A model generated the notes under the pieces. The model made no database searches. It was not told where the DNA came from and saw only the letters and a list, made by a program, of their open reading frames with translations. From contig JAQUAI010000003.1 in NCBI GenBank assembly GCA_028687335.1, forward strand, positions 62,001 to 126,000: a DNA stretch of 64,000 nucleotides, in the 5' to 3' direction. This DNA is from Gallionella sp. Its GTDB lineage: Bacteria > Pseudomonadota > Gammaproteobacteria > Burkholderiales > Gallionellaceae. The position numbers and the translations under genes are program-made. This document shows positions 26,503-35,871 of this stretch, piece after piece. Numbering within the stretch: the first letter of the stretch is position 1; each line of letters begins with the position of its first letter.

Positions 26503-27851
26503 TTTTGGATCAGAAACTGACGCAAGCTGAAGCATTAGCCTTTCTTCAAAGTCGCTTCAAACCAATCGGGAATCTAGTCGAATATGTAGCTGGTTTTGAG
26601 ACAACTAATGGTCGTCAATTTGCGCTTTTACGTCGTGGCGAAATCGCCATTATTGCCGAGCCGGGTAATTGGTCTTCAATTGCCTCTGGGATAGATTTGC
26701 ATAAGCGTTACGAGCAGGGTGAATCAAGAGCTCATTTTCGGGCACAAGCGCCTCGTCTTTACGATGGGCTACCACCTATTGATAAATTGTCGATTTCCAC
26801 AGTGTCAGCACTTTCCGCATTTTGCGATGCCTATGGAGACTTAAAGGCAGCACCTGTCGAGCTACTTCCCACCAAATCCGCGCAGACACCCCAAACAATC
26901 AACAACAATGAATGTGAGCCCTGTATGAACACCATCCTTTATGGCCCTCCCGGCACTGGCAAAACTTTCAAAACAGCCCAGCTTGCCGTTGAAATCTGCG
27001 GAGGTGATGGCAACCTCCCAAGAAAAGAATTGATGGAAAGTTACAAAAAATTCCTGGAAGACGGACGGATCAGCTTCGTGACATTTCATCAGTCCTATGG
27101 ATACGAAGATTTTGTCGAAGGCTTGCGTCCAGAATTGAAAGATGGGCTGCTTTCTTACAGCGTGCGCCCCGGCATATTCCGGGCGGCATGTAAAGCTGCC
27201 GAGGAAAACAAAGCTGCCGAGAAAAGCACTGACAAGCATGTGCTCATCATCGACGAGATAAATCGCGCCAATATTTCCAAGGTCTTTGGCGAGTTAATCA
27301 CGTTACTGGAACCCGACAAGCGAGCCGGGGAAACCAACGCGATTACGGTAAAGCTCCCTTATTCAATGGACTCGTTCAGCGTCCCATCCAATCTGTACGT
27401 GATAGGCACAATGAATACGGCTGACCGCTCGATTGCCTTGCTGGACACGGCGCTGAGGCGGCGCTTCGATTTCGAGGAGTTGCAGCCTGACTATGCTGTT
27501 TTGTCGGGAATGCTCGTTGATGGCATAAAACTTGGCGAAATGCTGCGGGTGATGAACGACCGAATCGAGTATCTGTATGACCGCGACCACACAATCGGGC
27601 ATGCCTATTTTATTGATGTGAAAGACTTGGCGGACTTGGAGAAAATATTCAAACGCAAAGTTATTCCATTGCTGCAGGAATATTTCTATGAAGATTTCGC
27701 CAAGGTTTGCTCAGTGCTTAACGAAGATGAAGGATTCTTCATTAAGGAAGAACTTTCTGCGCCGAAGGGATTGGATGGGGGAGATCAGAAATTCCGCTAC
27801 ACAATGAAGAAAGAATTCCTCGCTGAGGCCTACCGAAAAATCTACGAGTAA
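26499..27851 (+). CDS. mcrB: McrB-type AAA+ GTPase of a type IV restriction system
   Basis: A 450-residue motor subunit. The N-terminal 140 residues (VEYVAGFETTNGRQFALLRR and onwards) are not the E. coli McrB DUF3578 domain and presumably read a different target. The AAA+ core has Walker A GPPGTGKTF (about 148), the family motif TFHQSYGYEDFVEGLRP, Walker B LIIDEINRANISKVFGE (about 248), GTMNTADRS (about 303, the McrB guanine-specificity NTAD), and the arginine-rich LLDTALRRRFDF. It partners McrC, whose start lies five bases after its stop, and translocates on modified DNA. Confidence 0.92.
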   Translation: MILDQKLTQAEALAFLQSRFKPIGNLVEYVAGFETTNGRQFALLRRGEIAIIAEPGNWSSIASGIDLHKRYEQGESRAHFRAQAPRLYDGLPPIDKLSISTVSALSAFCDAYGDLKAAPVELLPTKSAQTPQTINNNECEPCMNTILYGPPGTGKTFKTAQLAVEICGGDGNLPRKELMESYKKFLEDGRISFVTFHQSYGYEDFVEGLRPELKDGLLSYSVRPGIFRAACKAAEENKAAEKSTDKHVLIIDEINRANISKVFGELITLLEPDKRAGETNAITVKLPYSMDSFSVPSNLYVIGTMNTADRSIALLDTALRRRFDFEELQPDYAVLSGMLVDGIKLGEMLRVMNDRIEYLYDRDHTIGHAYFIDVKDLADLEKIFKRKVIPLLQEYFYEDFAKVCSVLNEDEGFFIKEELSAPKGLDGGDQKFRYTMKKEFLAEAYRKIYE

Positions 27852-27856
27852 CGGCC

Positions 27857-29239
27857 ATGGCGCTGATTTCCGTTAAGGAATATAAAACGCTCAAAATCAG
27901 CGATGGCTGTTTCAATTCGGAACAGCCTTCGGTGACCGAGCAGCAAGCCGAACACCTGACCAATCTCAAAGCGACTTATGGGATTGAAGTATTCAAGTAC
28001 GCCAACAAAACGACGCTGGCTGCTCAGCAGTACGTCGGCGTAATCCAGCTCGGATCGTTAACCGTAGAAGTGCTGCCCAAGATCGATGGGGATGAGCGGA
28101 GTGTCAGGCGCAATCTGGTCGCCATGCTGGCAATGGCGCTTGATCTTGGTATCAAGGAAGGAGATGTCGCCAGTGTCGCCGCACAGAATCACGGCATCCT
28201 CGAAATTCTCATCCGGCTGTTTTGCGACAAACTTTTTGTGCAGGTGCATCGTGGGTTGGTTCGACGCTACGAAGGCCGCGCAGAAAATCTTTCGGTGCTC
28301 CGTGGAAAACTTGGCGTGGTGGAGCAGGTGCGACTCAACGCAGCAAATCCTGAGCGGCTGTTCTGTCGATTCGACGAATTTCAGGAAGACAATCCGCTGA
28401 ATCAGGTATTGAGAGCGGCAGTCCGTATGCTGTTGAAAATTTCGCGAGAGATGGGGAATCAGCGAAAGCTGGCTGAACTCATGCTGGTTTTCGAGGGGGT
28501 ATCCGACTATCCGAAACAGTCGTTACCCTGGAAGCAGATCGTGTTTGATCGAATGAACGAACGCTATCGTCCTTGCTATAAGCTGGCCGAGCTATTTCTG
28601 AAAAACACCCCGCCTGACGTGACGGGCGGCATGGCTCATGGATTTTCGCTGTTTTTCAAAATGAACGAGTTGTTCGAGGAATATATCGGTCGAATGGCCG
28701 CCCGCGCTTTTCGGCCATTGGGTTATCAGGTCACGCTGCAAGGTCCGAAGCGGTGTTTGGCGATCGACGAAAAGCAAAATAATGCATTCTTTATGAAGCC
28801 GGATGTCGTCGGCAAATTGCATTCGCAGACAGCGTGGATTGTTGACACTAAATGGAAACACCTTACTAAGCAGAATTCGAAAAGTTCATGGTCATCAGCG
28901 CAGAAGGATGCCGTGTCGGAGTCTGACTTTTACCAGATGTATGCTTATGCCAACGGATACGATTGTCCCGATGTGATCTTGCTTTATCCTCACGACCAAG
29001 AGTTGGGGGCTGATGCCGGGGTGCGTGGCAGTTACCTGCTGAACGCGAGTGAGGGGGCTGAGTGCAATGTGCCCAAGCGGATCAGGGTGGCGACCATCAA
29101 CTTGTCCGACCTTAAAACAGTAAGCGATCAGTTGATGAAAATAATTCTGGCCGACCACCTGATAGCAAAGGCGACTTCGAAATTTTCCGCATCCAACCCT
29201 AACATGCAAATAGCCGAAATTAGTTACCCTGCGGCTTGA
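27857..29239 (+). CDS. mcrC: McrC-type endonuclease subunit
   Basis: A 460-residue protein. The N-terminal half (CDKLFVQVHRGLVRRYEGR, VLRGKLGV) forms the finger that stimulates McrB GTPase. The C-terminal PD-(D/E)xK nuclease has KPDVVG (about 314) and VDTKWK (Asp/Lys about 327-329). Length exceeds E. coli McrC (about 350 residues) but suits the wider family. The last 16 bases overlap the end of the convergent thioredoxin gene, so the island's right edge falls inside or beside this 3' end. Confidence 0.9.
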   Translation: MALISVKEYKTLKISDGCFNSEQPSVTEQQAEHLTNLKATYGIEVFKYANKTTLAAQQYVGVIQLGSLTVEVLPKIDGDERSVRRNLVAMLAMALDLGIKEGDVASVAAQNHGILEILIRLFCDKLFVQVHRGLVRRYEGRAENLSVLRGKLGVVEQVRLNAANPERLFCRFDEFQEDNPLNQVLRAAVRMLLKISREMGNQRKLAELMLVFEGVSDYPKQSLPWKQIVFDRMNERYRPCYKLAELFLKNTPPDVTGGMAHGFSLFFKMNELFEEYIGRMAARAFRPLGYQVTLQGPKRCLAIDEKQNNAFFMKPDVVGKLHSQTAWIVDTKWKHLTKQNSKSSWSSAQKDAVSESDFYQMYAYANGYDCPDVILLYPHDQELGADAGVRGSYLLNASEGAECNVPKRIRVATINLSDLKTVSDQLMKIILADHLIAKATSKFSASNPNMQIAEISYPAA

Positions 29240-29577
29240 TGCCGCTCGATCACGCTATCGATGAAGTTGCGTAGAAATCCTTCTGTCTGCGCGCTATGGA
29301 AACGGTCGATTTCCACGCCACGGCTATAGGCAACCACGGTGGGGAAGCCGCGCACTTTGTGTTTGCCGGCGATTTTCATATTTTCGTCCGCATCGACAAT
29401 ACCGAGGATAAATTTACCGTCATAGGCAAACACCATTTTGTGCAATAACGGAGCCAGCACTTTGCACGGCGCGCACCATTCGGCGCTAATGTCCATCAGC
29501 ACTGGTAGCTCGTGTGACTTGGCTACCACTAGCTCTTCGAAACTGTCTTCTTCCACGTTGTAAGAATAATCACTCAT
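29224..29577 (-). CDS. Thioredoxin-family protein
   Basis: A 117-residue thioredoxin fold without a signal peptide. The active site is WCAPCK (Cys about 35 and 38), with Ala where classical thioredoxin has Gly, and the cis-Pro is in GFPTVV (about 79). It is a cytoplasmic disulfide reductase or chaperone-like thioredoxin. It starts 16 bases after murJ on the same strand and is probably co-transcribed with it. Its last codons overlap mcrC on the opposite strand. Confidence 0.9.
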   Translation of the reverse strand: MSDYSYNVEEDSFEELVVAKSHELPVLMDISAEWCAPCKVLAPLLHKMVFAYDGKFILGIVDADENMKIAGKHKVRGFPTVVAYSRGVEIDRFHSAQTEGFLRNFIDSVIERHQAAG

Positions 29578-29593
29578 CGGTTTACCTCAACAC

Positions 29594-31132
29594 TCAATTC
29601 GCACCACGCTTGGCGAAGTCCCTGAGACGGAAGCCAAGCACCCATAACACCGCAAAATAAATCACCACGCCCAGCACGACCAGCCAAGCCAGATGAATAA
29701 TCCGACTCCATCCATGTGTCGTCAGCCAATGCTGCTCGCTTCCCATGCCGAACCACAGTGTCCAGCCCAGCGCTAACAGTGCCAACAGTAATTTGGCGAA
29801 GAACAACCACCAACCCGGCTCAGGTTGGTAAATGCCGTGCTTGCGCAAAAAATGAAACAGGATGGCGGAATTAAGGCAGGCACCGAGGCCGATGGATAAG
29901 GCCAGTCCGGCATGTTGAAAAGGGCCGATGAACAAAGCATTCATCGCCTGCGTGGCAATCAGGGTGACGATGCCGATTTTTACTGGCGTGCGGATGTTTT
30001 GCCGCGCATAGAAACCGGGGGCAAGAATTTTGACCAAGATCAATCCGATCAGCCCCACGCTATAACCAACCAAGGCACTGCGCGACATCAGCACATCGTG
30101 CGCGGAAAACTCACCGTGCTGAAAGAATGTCGCTAACAAGGGCACCGCGATCATGCCCAGTGCTAATGCCGCAGGCAGCGCAAGTAAAAAAGTCAGCCGC
30201 AAGCCCCAGTCCAGTAATTTGGAATATTCGCTGGTGTCATTGCTCGCATGCAACCGAGAAAGCGAAGGCAACAATATTGTGCCCAAAGCCACGCCCAACA
30301 TTCCGGTTGGAAACTCCATCAAGCGATCCGCGTAGTACAGCCATGACACGCTGCCCGCAACCAGGAAAGAAGCGAAGATAGTATTGATGATGAGGCTCAA
30401 TTGCGCGATGGAGACACCGAATATCGCTGGCCCCATCTGTTTGATGACGCGCCACATTCCCTCGTCTTTCAGATTCAGACGCAGGTTGGGCAACATACCG
30501 ATTTTTTTCAGAAAGGGCAGTTGAAAAGCCAACTGCACAATACCGGCGACGAATACCGCCCACGCCAACACCAAAATGGGGGGATTGAAATAGGGTGCAA
30601 ACCACAATGCGCCACCGATGAAACATAGATTGAGCAACACTGGGGCAAATGCCGGAACCCAAAATTTGTTGTAGGTATTCAAAATTGCCGCTGCCACGGC
30701 AACCAGTGAGATAAAGAAAATATAAGGCGAAGTGATGCGCAACAACTGCACGGTGAGATCAAATTTTTCGGCATCTTTGATAAAGCCGGGCGCACTTATA
30801 TATACAAGGATAGGCGCAGCGATAATACCGATGAGCGTAACCACAAACAGAATCAGTGCCAGCATGGTCGTGACATGATCCAGCAATAATTTAGTTTCCT
30901 CGTGTCCGCGCCGACTCTTATATTCCCCAAAGATAGGCACAAAAGCTTGCGAGAACGCCCCTTCAGCGAACAGACGACGCAGCAGATTGGGCAATTTGAA
31001 CGCCACAAAGAACGCATCGGTCGCCGCACCCGCGCCAAAAATTCGCGCGATCAAAATGTCTCGGACAAATGCGAGCACACGCGACAACAAGGTCAGGCTG
31101 CTGATGGTGGCCAGTGCTTTAAGGAGATTCAT
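29594..31132 (-). CDS. murJ: Lipid II flippase MurJ (MviN)
   Basis: A 512-residue MOP-superfamily membrane protein with about 14 hydrophobic segments and the diagnostic N-terminus [21 protein letters not shown], followed by [35 protein letters not shown]. These hold the Arg residues of the lipid II cavity. It moves peptidoglycan precursor to the periplasm. It is divergent from rpsT, a frequent neighbour of murJ in proteobacteria. The ATG at 31132 follows AAGGAGATTC on the complementary layout. Confidence 0.97.
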   Translation of the reverse strand: MNLLKALATISSLTLLSRVLAFVRDILIARIFGAGAATDAFFVAFKLPNLLRRLFAEGAFSQAFVPIFGEYKSRRGHEETKLLLDHVTTMLALILFVVTLIGIIAAPILVYISAPGFIKDAEKFDLTVQLLRITSPYIFFISLVAVAAAILNTYNKFWVPAFAPVLLNLCFIGGALWFAPYFNPPILVLAWAVFVAGIVQLAFQLPFLKKIGMLPNLRLNLKDEGMWRVIKQMGPAIFGVSIAQLSLIINTIFASFLVAGSVSWLYYADRLMEFPTGMLGVALGTILLPSLSRLHASNDTSEYSKLLDWGLRLTFLLALPAALALGMIAVPLLATFFQHGEFSAHDVLMSRSALVGYSVGLIGLILVKILAPGFYARQNIRTPVKIGIVTLIATQAMNALFIGPFQHAGLALSIGLGACLNSAILFHFLRKHGIYQPEPGWWLFFAKLLLALLALGWTLWFGMGSEQHWLTTHGWSRIIHLAWLVVLGVVIYFAVLWVLGFRLRDFAKRGAN

Positions 31133-31274
31133 ACTGGTTGTAGGCTATTCGCAAAAAACGCCGCGCATCATACCATCGCACCGTAAAATCCCGTTGAGGC
31201 AACACGCTTGCACCCCGCCGACTAGTGCTCTGGCAAGCCACAAATTAGTGAGTTGCTGATTTATTTACCAAGTC

Positions 31275-31511
31275 TGTCATTGATGAAACTGCTTGCCAAT
31301 CCAGTGTGCCAAAGGCATTTTTTGATTAAAGCATCTGGATTGCCGCGTCGCGTTGCTCCTCGCAATGACGGGGCGGTGCCATAGCGAGCATAGCGTGGCA
31401 ACCTAGTGGAGGTGATTGTCTTTGCAAGCGTAGCGCGACAATCCAGTGGGTCTAGGGCATTTTGATAAACACATCTGGATTGCCACGTCGCATTGCTCCT
31501 CGCAATGACGA
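31275..31511. repeat. Two tandem copies of a dispersed hairpin repeat
   Basis: The unit CTGGATTGCCGCGTCGC...CTCGCAATGACG occurs at about 31334-31370 and again at 31473-31510. Each is preceded by CAATCCAGTG, a short AT-rich spacer containing GGCATTTT, and a degenerate inverted arm (TGCAAGCGTAGCGCGACAAT before the second). Each unit can fold into a long imperfect hairpin. A third, inverted copy lies at 52359-52447. The elements fill most of the 480-bp gap between murJ and rpsT; no gene is seen there. Confidence 0.82.
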
Positions 31512-31615
31512 ATTAATCAGTGCAAGCCCAGCTTCCCGTAAAAAAGCTTGCAAAAGGGAAAACGAGTCACTAGAATGCGCGCCTTTCCGTCGTACCGAAT
31601 TCTCAAGGAGTTGTC

Positions 31616-31879
31616 ATGGCAAATAGCGCACAAGCCCGCAAGCGTGCACGTCAAGCAGTAAAACAGAATGCTCACAACAGCAGCCTGCGCTCTGAATTGC
31701 GCACTGCCGTCAAGAAAGTCCTCAAAGCCATCGAAGGCGGTGATAAGGCTGCTGCACAAGCCGTGTACCAATCTTCGATCAGCACCGTTGACAGCATTGC
31801 CGACAAGAAAATCATCCACAAGAACAAGGCAGCTCGTCATAAGAGCCGCTTGTCTGCCGCGATCAAGGCGATGGCATAA
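31616..31879 (+). CDS. rpsT: 30S ribosomal protein S20
   Basis: An 87-residue, very basic helical protein. It begins [17 protein letters not shown], as S20 does, and has the [19 protein letters not shown]-terminus. It binds 16S rRNA early in 30S assembly. A strong AAGGAG stands seven bases before the ATG. The gene is transcribed alone, with a terminator from 31911. Confidence 0.98.
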   Translation: MANSAQARKRARQAVKQNAHNSSLRSELRTAVKKVLKAIEGGDKAAAQAVYQSSISTVDSIADKKIIHKNKAARHKSRLSAAIKAMA

Positions 31880-31910
31880 GCAGTTAAACTGCTTTTGGAT
31901 TCACCTCAGC

Positions 31911-31942
31911 AAGCCGACCAAAGTGTCGGCTTGTTTGCTTTG
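31911..31942 (+). terminator. Terminator after rpsT
   Basis: The stem AAGCCGAC / GTCGGCTT with a CAAAGT-type loop is followed by GTTTGCTTT, a moderate T-tract. A smaller palindrome, AGCAGTT-A-AACTGCT plus TTT, precedes it immediately after the rpsT stop. Together they form a double terminator. Confidence 0.75.
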
Positions 31943-31983
31943 CAGGCTTGTTTGGCACGATAATAGCGACCTGCAAACAGTTC

Positions 31984-32004
31984 GACGGCGGCTAGACCGC
32001 CGTC
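31984..32004 (+). promoter_or_regulatory. Hairpin in the argD leader
   Basis: A perfect 8-bp GC-rich stem, GACGGCGG-CTAGA-CCGCCGTC, ends 19 bases before the argD ATG. It has only a weak downstream T-tract (TTCAATTC), so it looks more like a leader structure or translational element than a terminator. Function is unknown. Confidence 0.45.
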
Positions 32005-32023
32005 TTCAATTCAGGGAATTCGT

Positions 32024-33196
32024 ATGTCGCATGTAATGAACACGTATGCTCGGCAACCCGTCGCCTTTACTCATGGTGAAGGCGCATGGCTTTGGGATAC
32101 CGAAGGAAAACGCTATCTGGACGGGCTTTCAGGCATCGCCGTGAATACGCTGGGCCACGCCCACCCCCGTTTCACAGCCGCTCTCGGTGCGCAAATCGGC
32201 AAACTGATCCACTGCTCCAACGTCTATCAAGTACAAGGACAAGAGCTGCTGGCTGACAAATTGTGTGCAATCTCGCACATGCAAGAAGTTTTCTTCAGCA
32301 ACTCGGGTTGCGAAGCAAACGAAGCCGCCATCAAACTGGCGCGCATGTTTGGCCACAACAAAGGTATCGACAATCCCGCCATTGTCGTTATGGAAAAATC
32401 ATTCCACGGCCGCACATTGGCAACCCTTTCCGCCACAGGCAACCGCAAAGTTCAGGCGGGTTTTGAGCCCTTGGTACAGGGGTTCGTACGTGTACCGTAC
32501 GACGACCTTGAGGCTGTTCGACAATTGGCTGTGCACAACCCCAATATCGTCGCTGTTCTAGTTGAGCCGATTCAGGGTGAGGGCGGTATACGCGTACCGG
32601 AAGTCTCTTATTTGCAAGGTCTGCGTGAGATTTGCACGAGCAACGATTGGCTGTTGATGCTAGATGAGGTGCAAAGCGGAATCGGACGCACCGGCAAGTG
32701 GTTCGCACACCAACACACCGGTATCTTGCCCGATGTAATGACGCTGGCCAAAGGCTTGGGTTCGGGCGTGCCAATCGGAGCATGCCTGACCGCTGGTAAA
32801 GCTGTCGCCACGTTTAAACCGGGCAATCACGGCTCTACTTTTGGCGGTAACCCGCTGGCCTGCACGGCCGGACTCTCCACGCTCAATATCCTAGAGCAAG
32901 ATGATTTGTTGACTCATGCCGAGCAACTGGGAAAATTCATCCTCGACGGATTCGCCACCCAATTGCAAGGCGTTAAAGGCGTTAACTCCTTACGCGGCCT
33001 CGGGCTGATGATCGGCGTTGAGCTGAATAAGCCATGCGGCGAACTGGTGAAGCAAGCACTCGCACAAGGGCTCCTAATTAACGTCACCGCCGACAATGTG
33101 GTTCGTTTGTTGCCGCCGCTCGTGATGAGCAAAGATGAGGCGCAGCAGCTGTTGAATATCCTCTGCCCATTGATCAAAGACTTTTTGCAAGACTGA
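32024..33196 (+). CDS. argD: Acetylornithine aminotransferase
   Basis: A 390-residue class-III PLP transaminase of arginine synthesis, converting N-acetylglutamate semialdehyde to N-acetylornithine (also N-succinyl-diaminopimelate in some bacteria). Motifs are the N-terminal GEGAWLWDTEGKRYLDGLSG, the PLP-binding aspartate in LMLDEVQSGIGRTG, and the Schiff-base Lys in MTLAKGLGSG. Length is typical. It is the first gene of argD-argF-thioesterase-argG; argF begins 13 bases after its stop. Confidence 0.97.
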   Translation: MSHVMNTYARQPVAFTHGEGAWLWDTEGKRYLDGLSGIAVNTLGHAHPRFTAALGAQIGKLIHCSNVYQVQGQELLADKLCAISHMQEVFFSNSGCEANEAAIKLARMFGHNKGIDNPAIVVMEKSFHGRTLATLSATGNRKVQAGFEPLVQGFVRVPYDDLEAVRQLAVHNPNIVAVLVEPIQGEGGIRVPEVSYLQGLREICTSNDWLLMLDEVQSGIGRTGKWFAHQHTGILPDVMTLAKGLGSGVPIGACLTAGKAVATFKPGNHGSTFGGNPLACTAGLSTLNILEQDDLLTHAEQLGKFILDGFATQLQGVKGVNSLRGLGLMIGVELNKPCGELVKQALAQGLLINVTADNVVRLLPPLVMSKDEAQQLLNILCPLIKDFLQD

Positions 33197-33209
33197 ACGG
33201 AAGTGCATC

Positions 33210-34148
33210 ATGCCAGCCACACTAGCCACCTCGGTAAGACATTTTTTACAGTTCAAAGACCTGACGCGCGAAGAGCTTGAGTATCTTTTCGAGCGTACTC
33301 GCATCATCAAGCAAAAGTTTAAGTCCTATCAGCAATACTGGCCATTAACTGACCGCACGCTGGTGATGATCTTTGAAAAAGCCAGCACCCGAACCCGCTT
33401 GTCATTTGAAGCCGGTATGCAGCAATTAGGCGGCTCGGCCATCTACCTCAACACGCGCGACTCGCAACTGGGACGCGGTGAGCCAGTGGAAGATGCGGGA
33501 CAAGTCATCTCGCGCATGAGCGACATTGTGATGATCCGTACGTTCGAACAAAACATCATCGAACGTTTTGCCGCGCACTCGCGCGTGCCTGTCATCAATG
33601 GCTTGACCAACGAATACCACCCCTGCCAAATCCTTGCCGACATCTACACTTACATCGAGCAGCGCGGCAGCATTCAGGGCAAGACCGTGGCTTGGATCGG
33701 TGACTCCAACAATATGTGCAACACTTGGTTGCAAGCGGCAGAAATTTTGGATTTCAACGTGCATGTTTCCACCCCGCCCGGCTACGAAGTCGAGCCGGAA
33801 CGCGCAGGCTTGTACGGCCACGAACATTACGAAGAATTCAAAGATCCAATGGAGGCCGCTCGCGGTGCCGATCTGGTGACCACCGATGTGTGGACTTCCA
33901 TGGGCTGGGAAGCTGAAAACGAAGAACGCCTGAAGGACTTTGCCGATTGGCAGGTGGATGCCGACATGATGGGTGTCGCGGCTAAAAACGCACTATTCAT
34001 GCACTGCCTGCCCGCACATCGCGGTGAAGAGGTATCGGCTGAGGTCATCGATGGCGCGCAATCGGTCGTGTGGGATGAGGCTGAGAACAGACTGCATGTG
34101 CAGAAAGCTTTGATGGAATTCCTCTTGCTGGGAAAAGTGAACAACTAA
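33210..34148 (+). CDS. argF: Ornithine carbamoyltransferase (anabolic)
   Basis: A 312-residue enzyme forming citrulline from ornithine and carbamoyl phosphate. Carbamoyl-phosphate binding is shown by EKASTRTRLSFE (about residues 54-65), with HPCQILAD (about 137) and the catalytic MHCLPAHRG (about 266). It forms a trimer in the cytoplasm. It sits between argD and a small thioesterase-like gene, with argG following. Confidence 0.97.
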   Translation: MPATLATSVRHFLQFKDLTREELEYLFERTRIIKQKFKSYQQYWPLTDRTLVMIFEKASTRTRLSFEAGMQQLGGSAIYLNTRDSQLGRGEPVEDAGQVISRMSDIVMIRTFEQNIIERFAAHSRVPVINGLTNEYHPCQILADIYTYIEQRGSIQGKTVAWIGDSNNMCNTWLQAAEILDFNVHVSTPPGYEVEPERAGLYGHEHYEEFKDPMEAARGADLVTTDVWTSMGWEAENEERLKDFADWQVDADMMGVAAKNALFMHCLPAHRGEEVSAEVIDGAQSVVWDEAENRLHVQKALMEFLLLGKVNN

Positions 34149-34165
34149 ACACGCCCGGGCACGCA

Positions 34166-34591
34166 ATGAAAGATACTCTGCAACCCGGCATATGTTACGA
34201 ACACCGTTTCTTAATTCCTGAAAGCAAAACGGTTCCCGCGCTTTATCCAGAATCCCCCGAGTTTCTGGCTATGCCGGAAGTTTTTGCTACTGGCTACTTG
34301 GTCGGTTTTCTGGAATGGGCGTGCATCATGTGCCTCAAGCCTCATTTGGATTGGCCGCAAGAGCAGTCACTGGGAACGCATATCAATATCAGCCATGAAG
34401 CCGCAACGCCGCCGGGACTGGAAGTAACCGCCACGGTGGAAATTACGGCAGTCGATGGCAGACGCATCACTTTCGCCGTGTCGGCACATGACGGTATTGA
34501 CTTGATCGCACGCGGCACGCATGAACGCTTTGTCATCGACAAAGCGCGTTTCGACAACAAGATAAGTAGCAAGCGTCCGAACAACAATTAA
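34166..34591 (+). CDS. Hotdog-fold thioesterase (FlK-like)
   Basis: A 141-residue hotdog protein resembling the fluoroacetyl-CoA thioesterase group: [21 protein letters not shown] forms the central helix and [21 protein letters not shown] the following strands, with the catalytic-region Thr, Glu and His residues in place. The physiological acyl-CoA is unknown. It lies 17 bases after argF and 26 before argG, inside an arginine operon. That is odd: no acyl-CoA step occurs in the second half of arginine synthesis, so it may be a passenger or a detoxifying enzyme. Confidence 0.78.
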   Translation: MKDTLQPGICYEHRFLIPESKTVPALYPESPEFLAMPEVFATGYLVGFLEWACIMCLKPHLDWPQEQSLGTHINISHEAATPPGLEVTATVEITAVDGRRITFAVSAHDGIDLIARGTHERFVIDKARFDNKISSKRPNNN

Positions 34592-34617
34592 TTAATCATC
34601 AACACAGGTATTTGAAT

Positions 34618-35844
34618 ATGAGCGACATCAAAAAAGCCGTCCTTGCCTACTCCGGCGGACTCGACACCTCAGTCATTTTGAAATGGCTACAGGATACTTA
34701 CCAATGTGAAGTGGTGACCTTCACCGCCGATGTCGGCCAAGGCGAGGAATTGGAACCCGCACGCAAGAAGGCACTGCAATTCGGCATTACACCGGAAAAT
34801 ATTTTCATCGACGATTTGCGCGAAGAGTTCGTGCGCGATTTCGTTTTCCCGATGTTCCGCGCCAACACCGTGTATGAAGGCGAGTACTTGCTTGGCACCT
34901 CTATCGCACGCCCGCTGATCGCCAAACGCCTGATTGAAATCGCCAACATGACCGGCGCACAAGCCATTTCGCACGGCGCGACCGGCAAAGGCAATGACCA
35001 AGTTCGCTTCGAACTGGGTGCCTATGCGCTGAACCCGAATATCAAAGTTATTGCCCCGTGGCGCGAATGGGATCTGCTATCACGCGAGAAACTGATGGCC
35101 TATGCCGAGAAACACAACATCCCAGTCGATATGAAACACAAGCAAGGTGGCTCGCCTTACTCCATGGATGCGAACCTGCTGCATATCAGCTACGAAGGCC
35201 GTCATCTGGAAGACCCCGCAGCGGAAGCCGAAGACAGCATGTGGCGCTGGACTGTGTCGCCCGAAAAAGCACCGGATGCAGCCGAATACCTCGACATCGA
35301 ATTCGCCAACGGCGACATCGTGGCTTTGAACGGCACCAAGTTATCACCTGCGCAAGTGCTGGCCAAGCTGAACGAGCTGGGCGGCAAGCACGGTATCGGC
35401 CGCCTCGATCTGGTAGAGAATCGCTATGTCGGCATGAAATCACGCGGCTGCTACGAAACGCCCGGCGGCACGATTATGCTGAAGGTGCACCGCGCCATCG
35501 AATCCATTACGCTGGACCGCGAAGTCGCCCATTTGAAGGATGATCTGATGCCGCGCTACGCCAGCATGATCTACAACGGCTACTGGTGGAGCCCAGAGCG
35601 CCGCGCGATCCAGACCCTGATCGACCATACGCAACAAACTGTCAACGGCTGGGTGCGCGTCAAACTGTACAAGGGAAATGTCATCGTCGTGGGGCGTGAC
35701 TCCAAGACTGATTCGCTGTTCGACCCAACCATCGCCACCTTTGAAGATGACAAGGGTGCATACGACCAGAAGGATGCAGCTGGCTTCATCAAGCTGAATG
35801 CTTTGCGTATGCGCATCGCAGCAAATTTGCAAAAGAGGAAGTAA
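34618..35844 (+). CDS. argG: Argininosuccinate synthase
   Basis: A 408-residue ATP-dependent ligase joining citrulline and aspartate. The N-terminal PP-loop is [12 protein letters not shown] (about residues 9-20), with the family signature [13 protein letters not shown] (about 120) and the citrulline/[16 protein letters not shown] segment further along. The frame also has a TTG two codons upstream; the ATG at 34618 is the normal start. It completes the arginine set with argD and argF; argH is not in the window. Confidence 0.97.
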   Translation: MSDIKKAVLAYSGGLDTSVILKWLQDTYQCEVVTFTADVGQGEELEPARKKALQFGITPENIFIDDLREEFVRDFVFPMFRANTVYEGEYLLGTSIARPLIAKRLIEIANMTGAQAISHGATGKGNDQVRFELGAYALNPNIKVIAPWREWDLLSREKLMAYAEKHNIPVDMKHKQGGSPYSMDANLLHISYEGRHLEDPAAEAEDSMWRWTVSPEKAPDAAEYLDIEFANGDIVALNGTKLSPAQVLAKLNELGGKHGIGRLDLVENRYVGMKSRGCYETPGGTIMLKVHRAIESITLDREVAHLKDDLMPRYASMIYNGYWWSPERRAIQTLIDHTQQTVNGWVRVKLYKGNVIVVGRDSKTDSLFDPTIATFEDDKGAYDQKDAAGFIKLNALRMRIAANLQKRK

Positions 35845-35871
35845 TTCTCCAAACGACCGAGGGAGGCCATC

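Noticed and set aside
31275-31511. Possible CRISPR array
   Set aside because: Only two units, about 140 bp apart, each an imperfect palindrome with degenerate arms; there is no regular spacer length and no cas genes.
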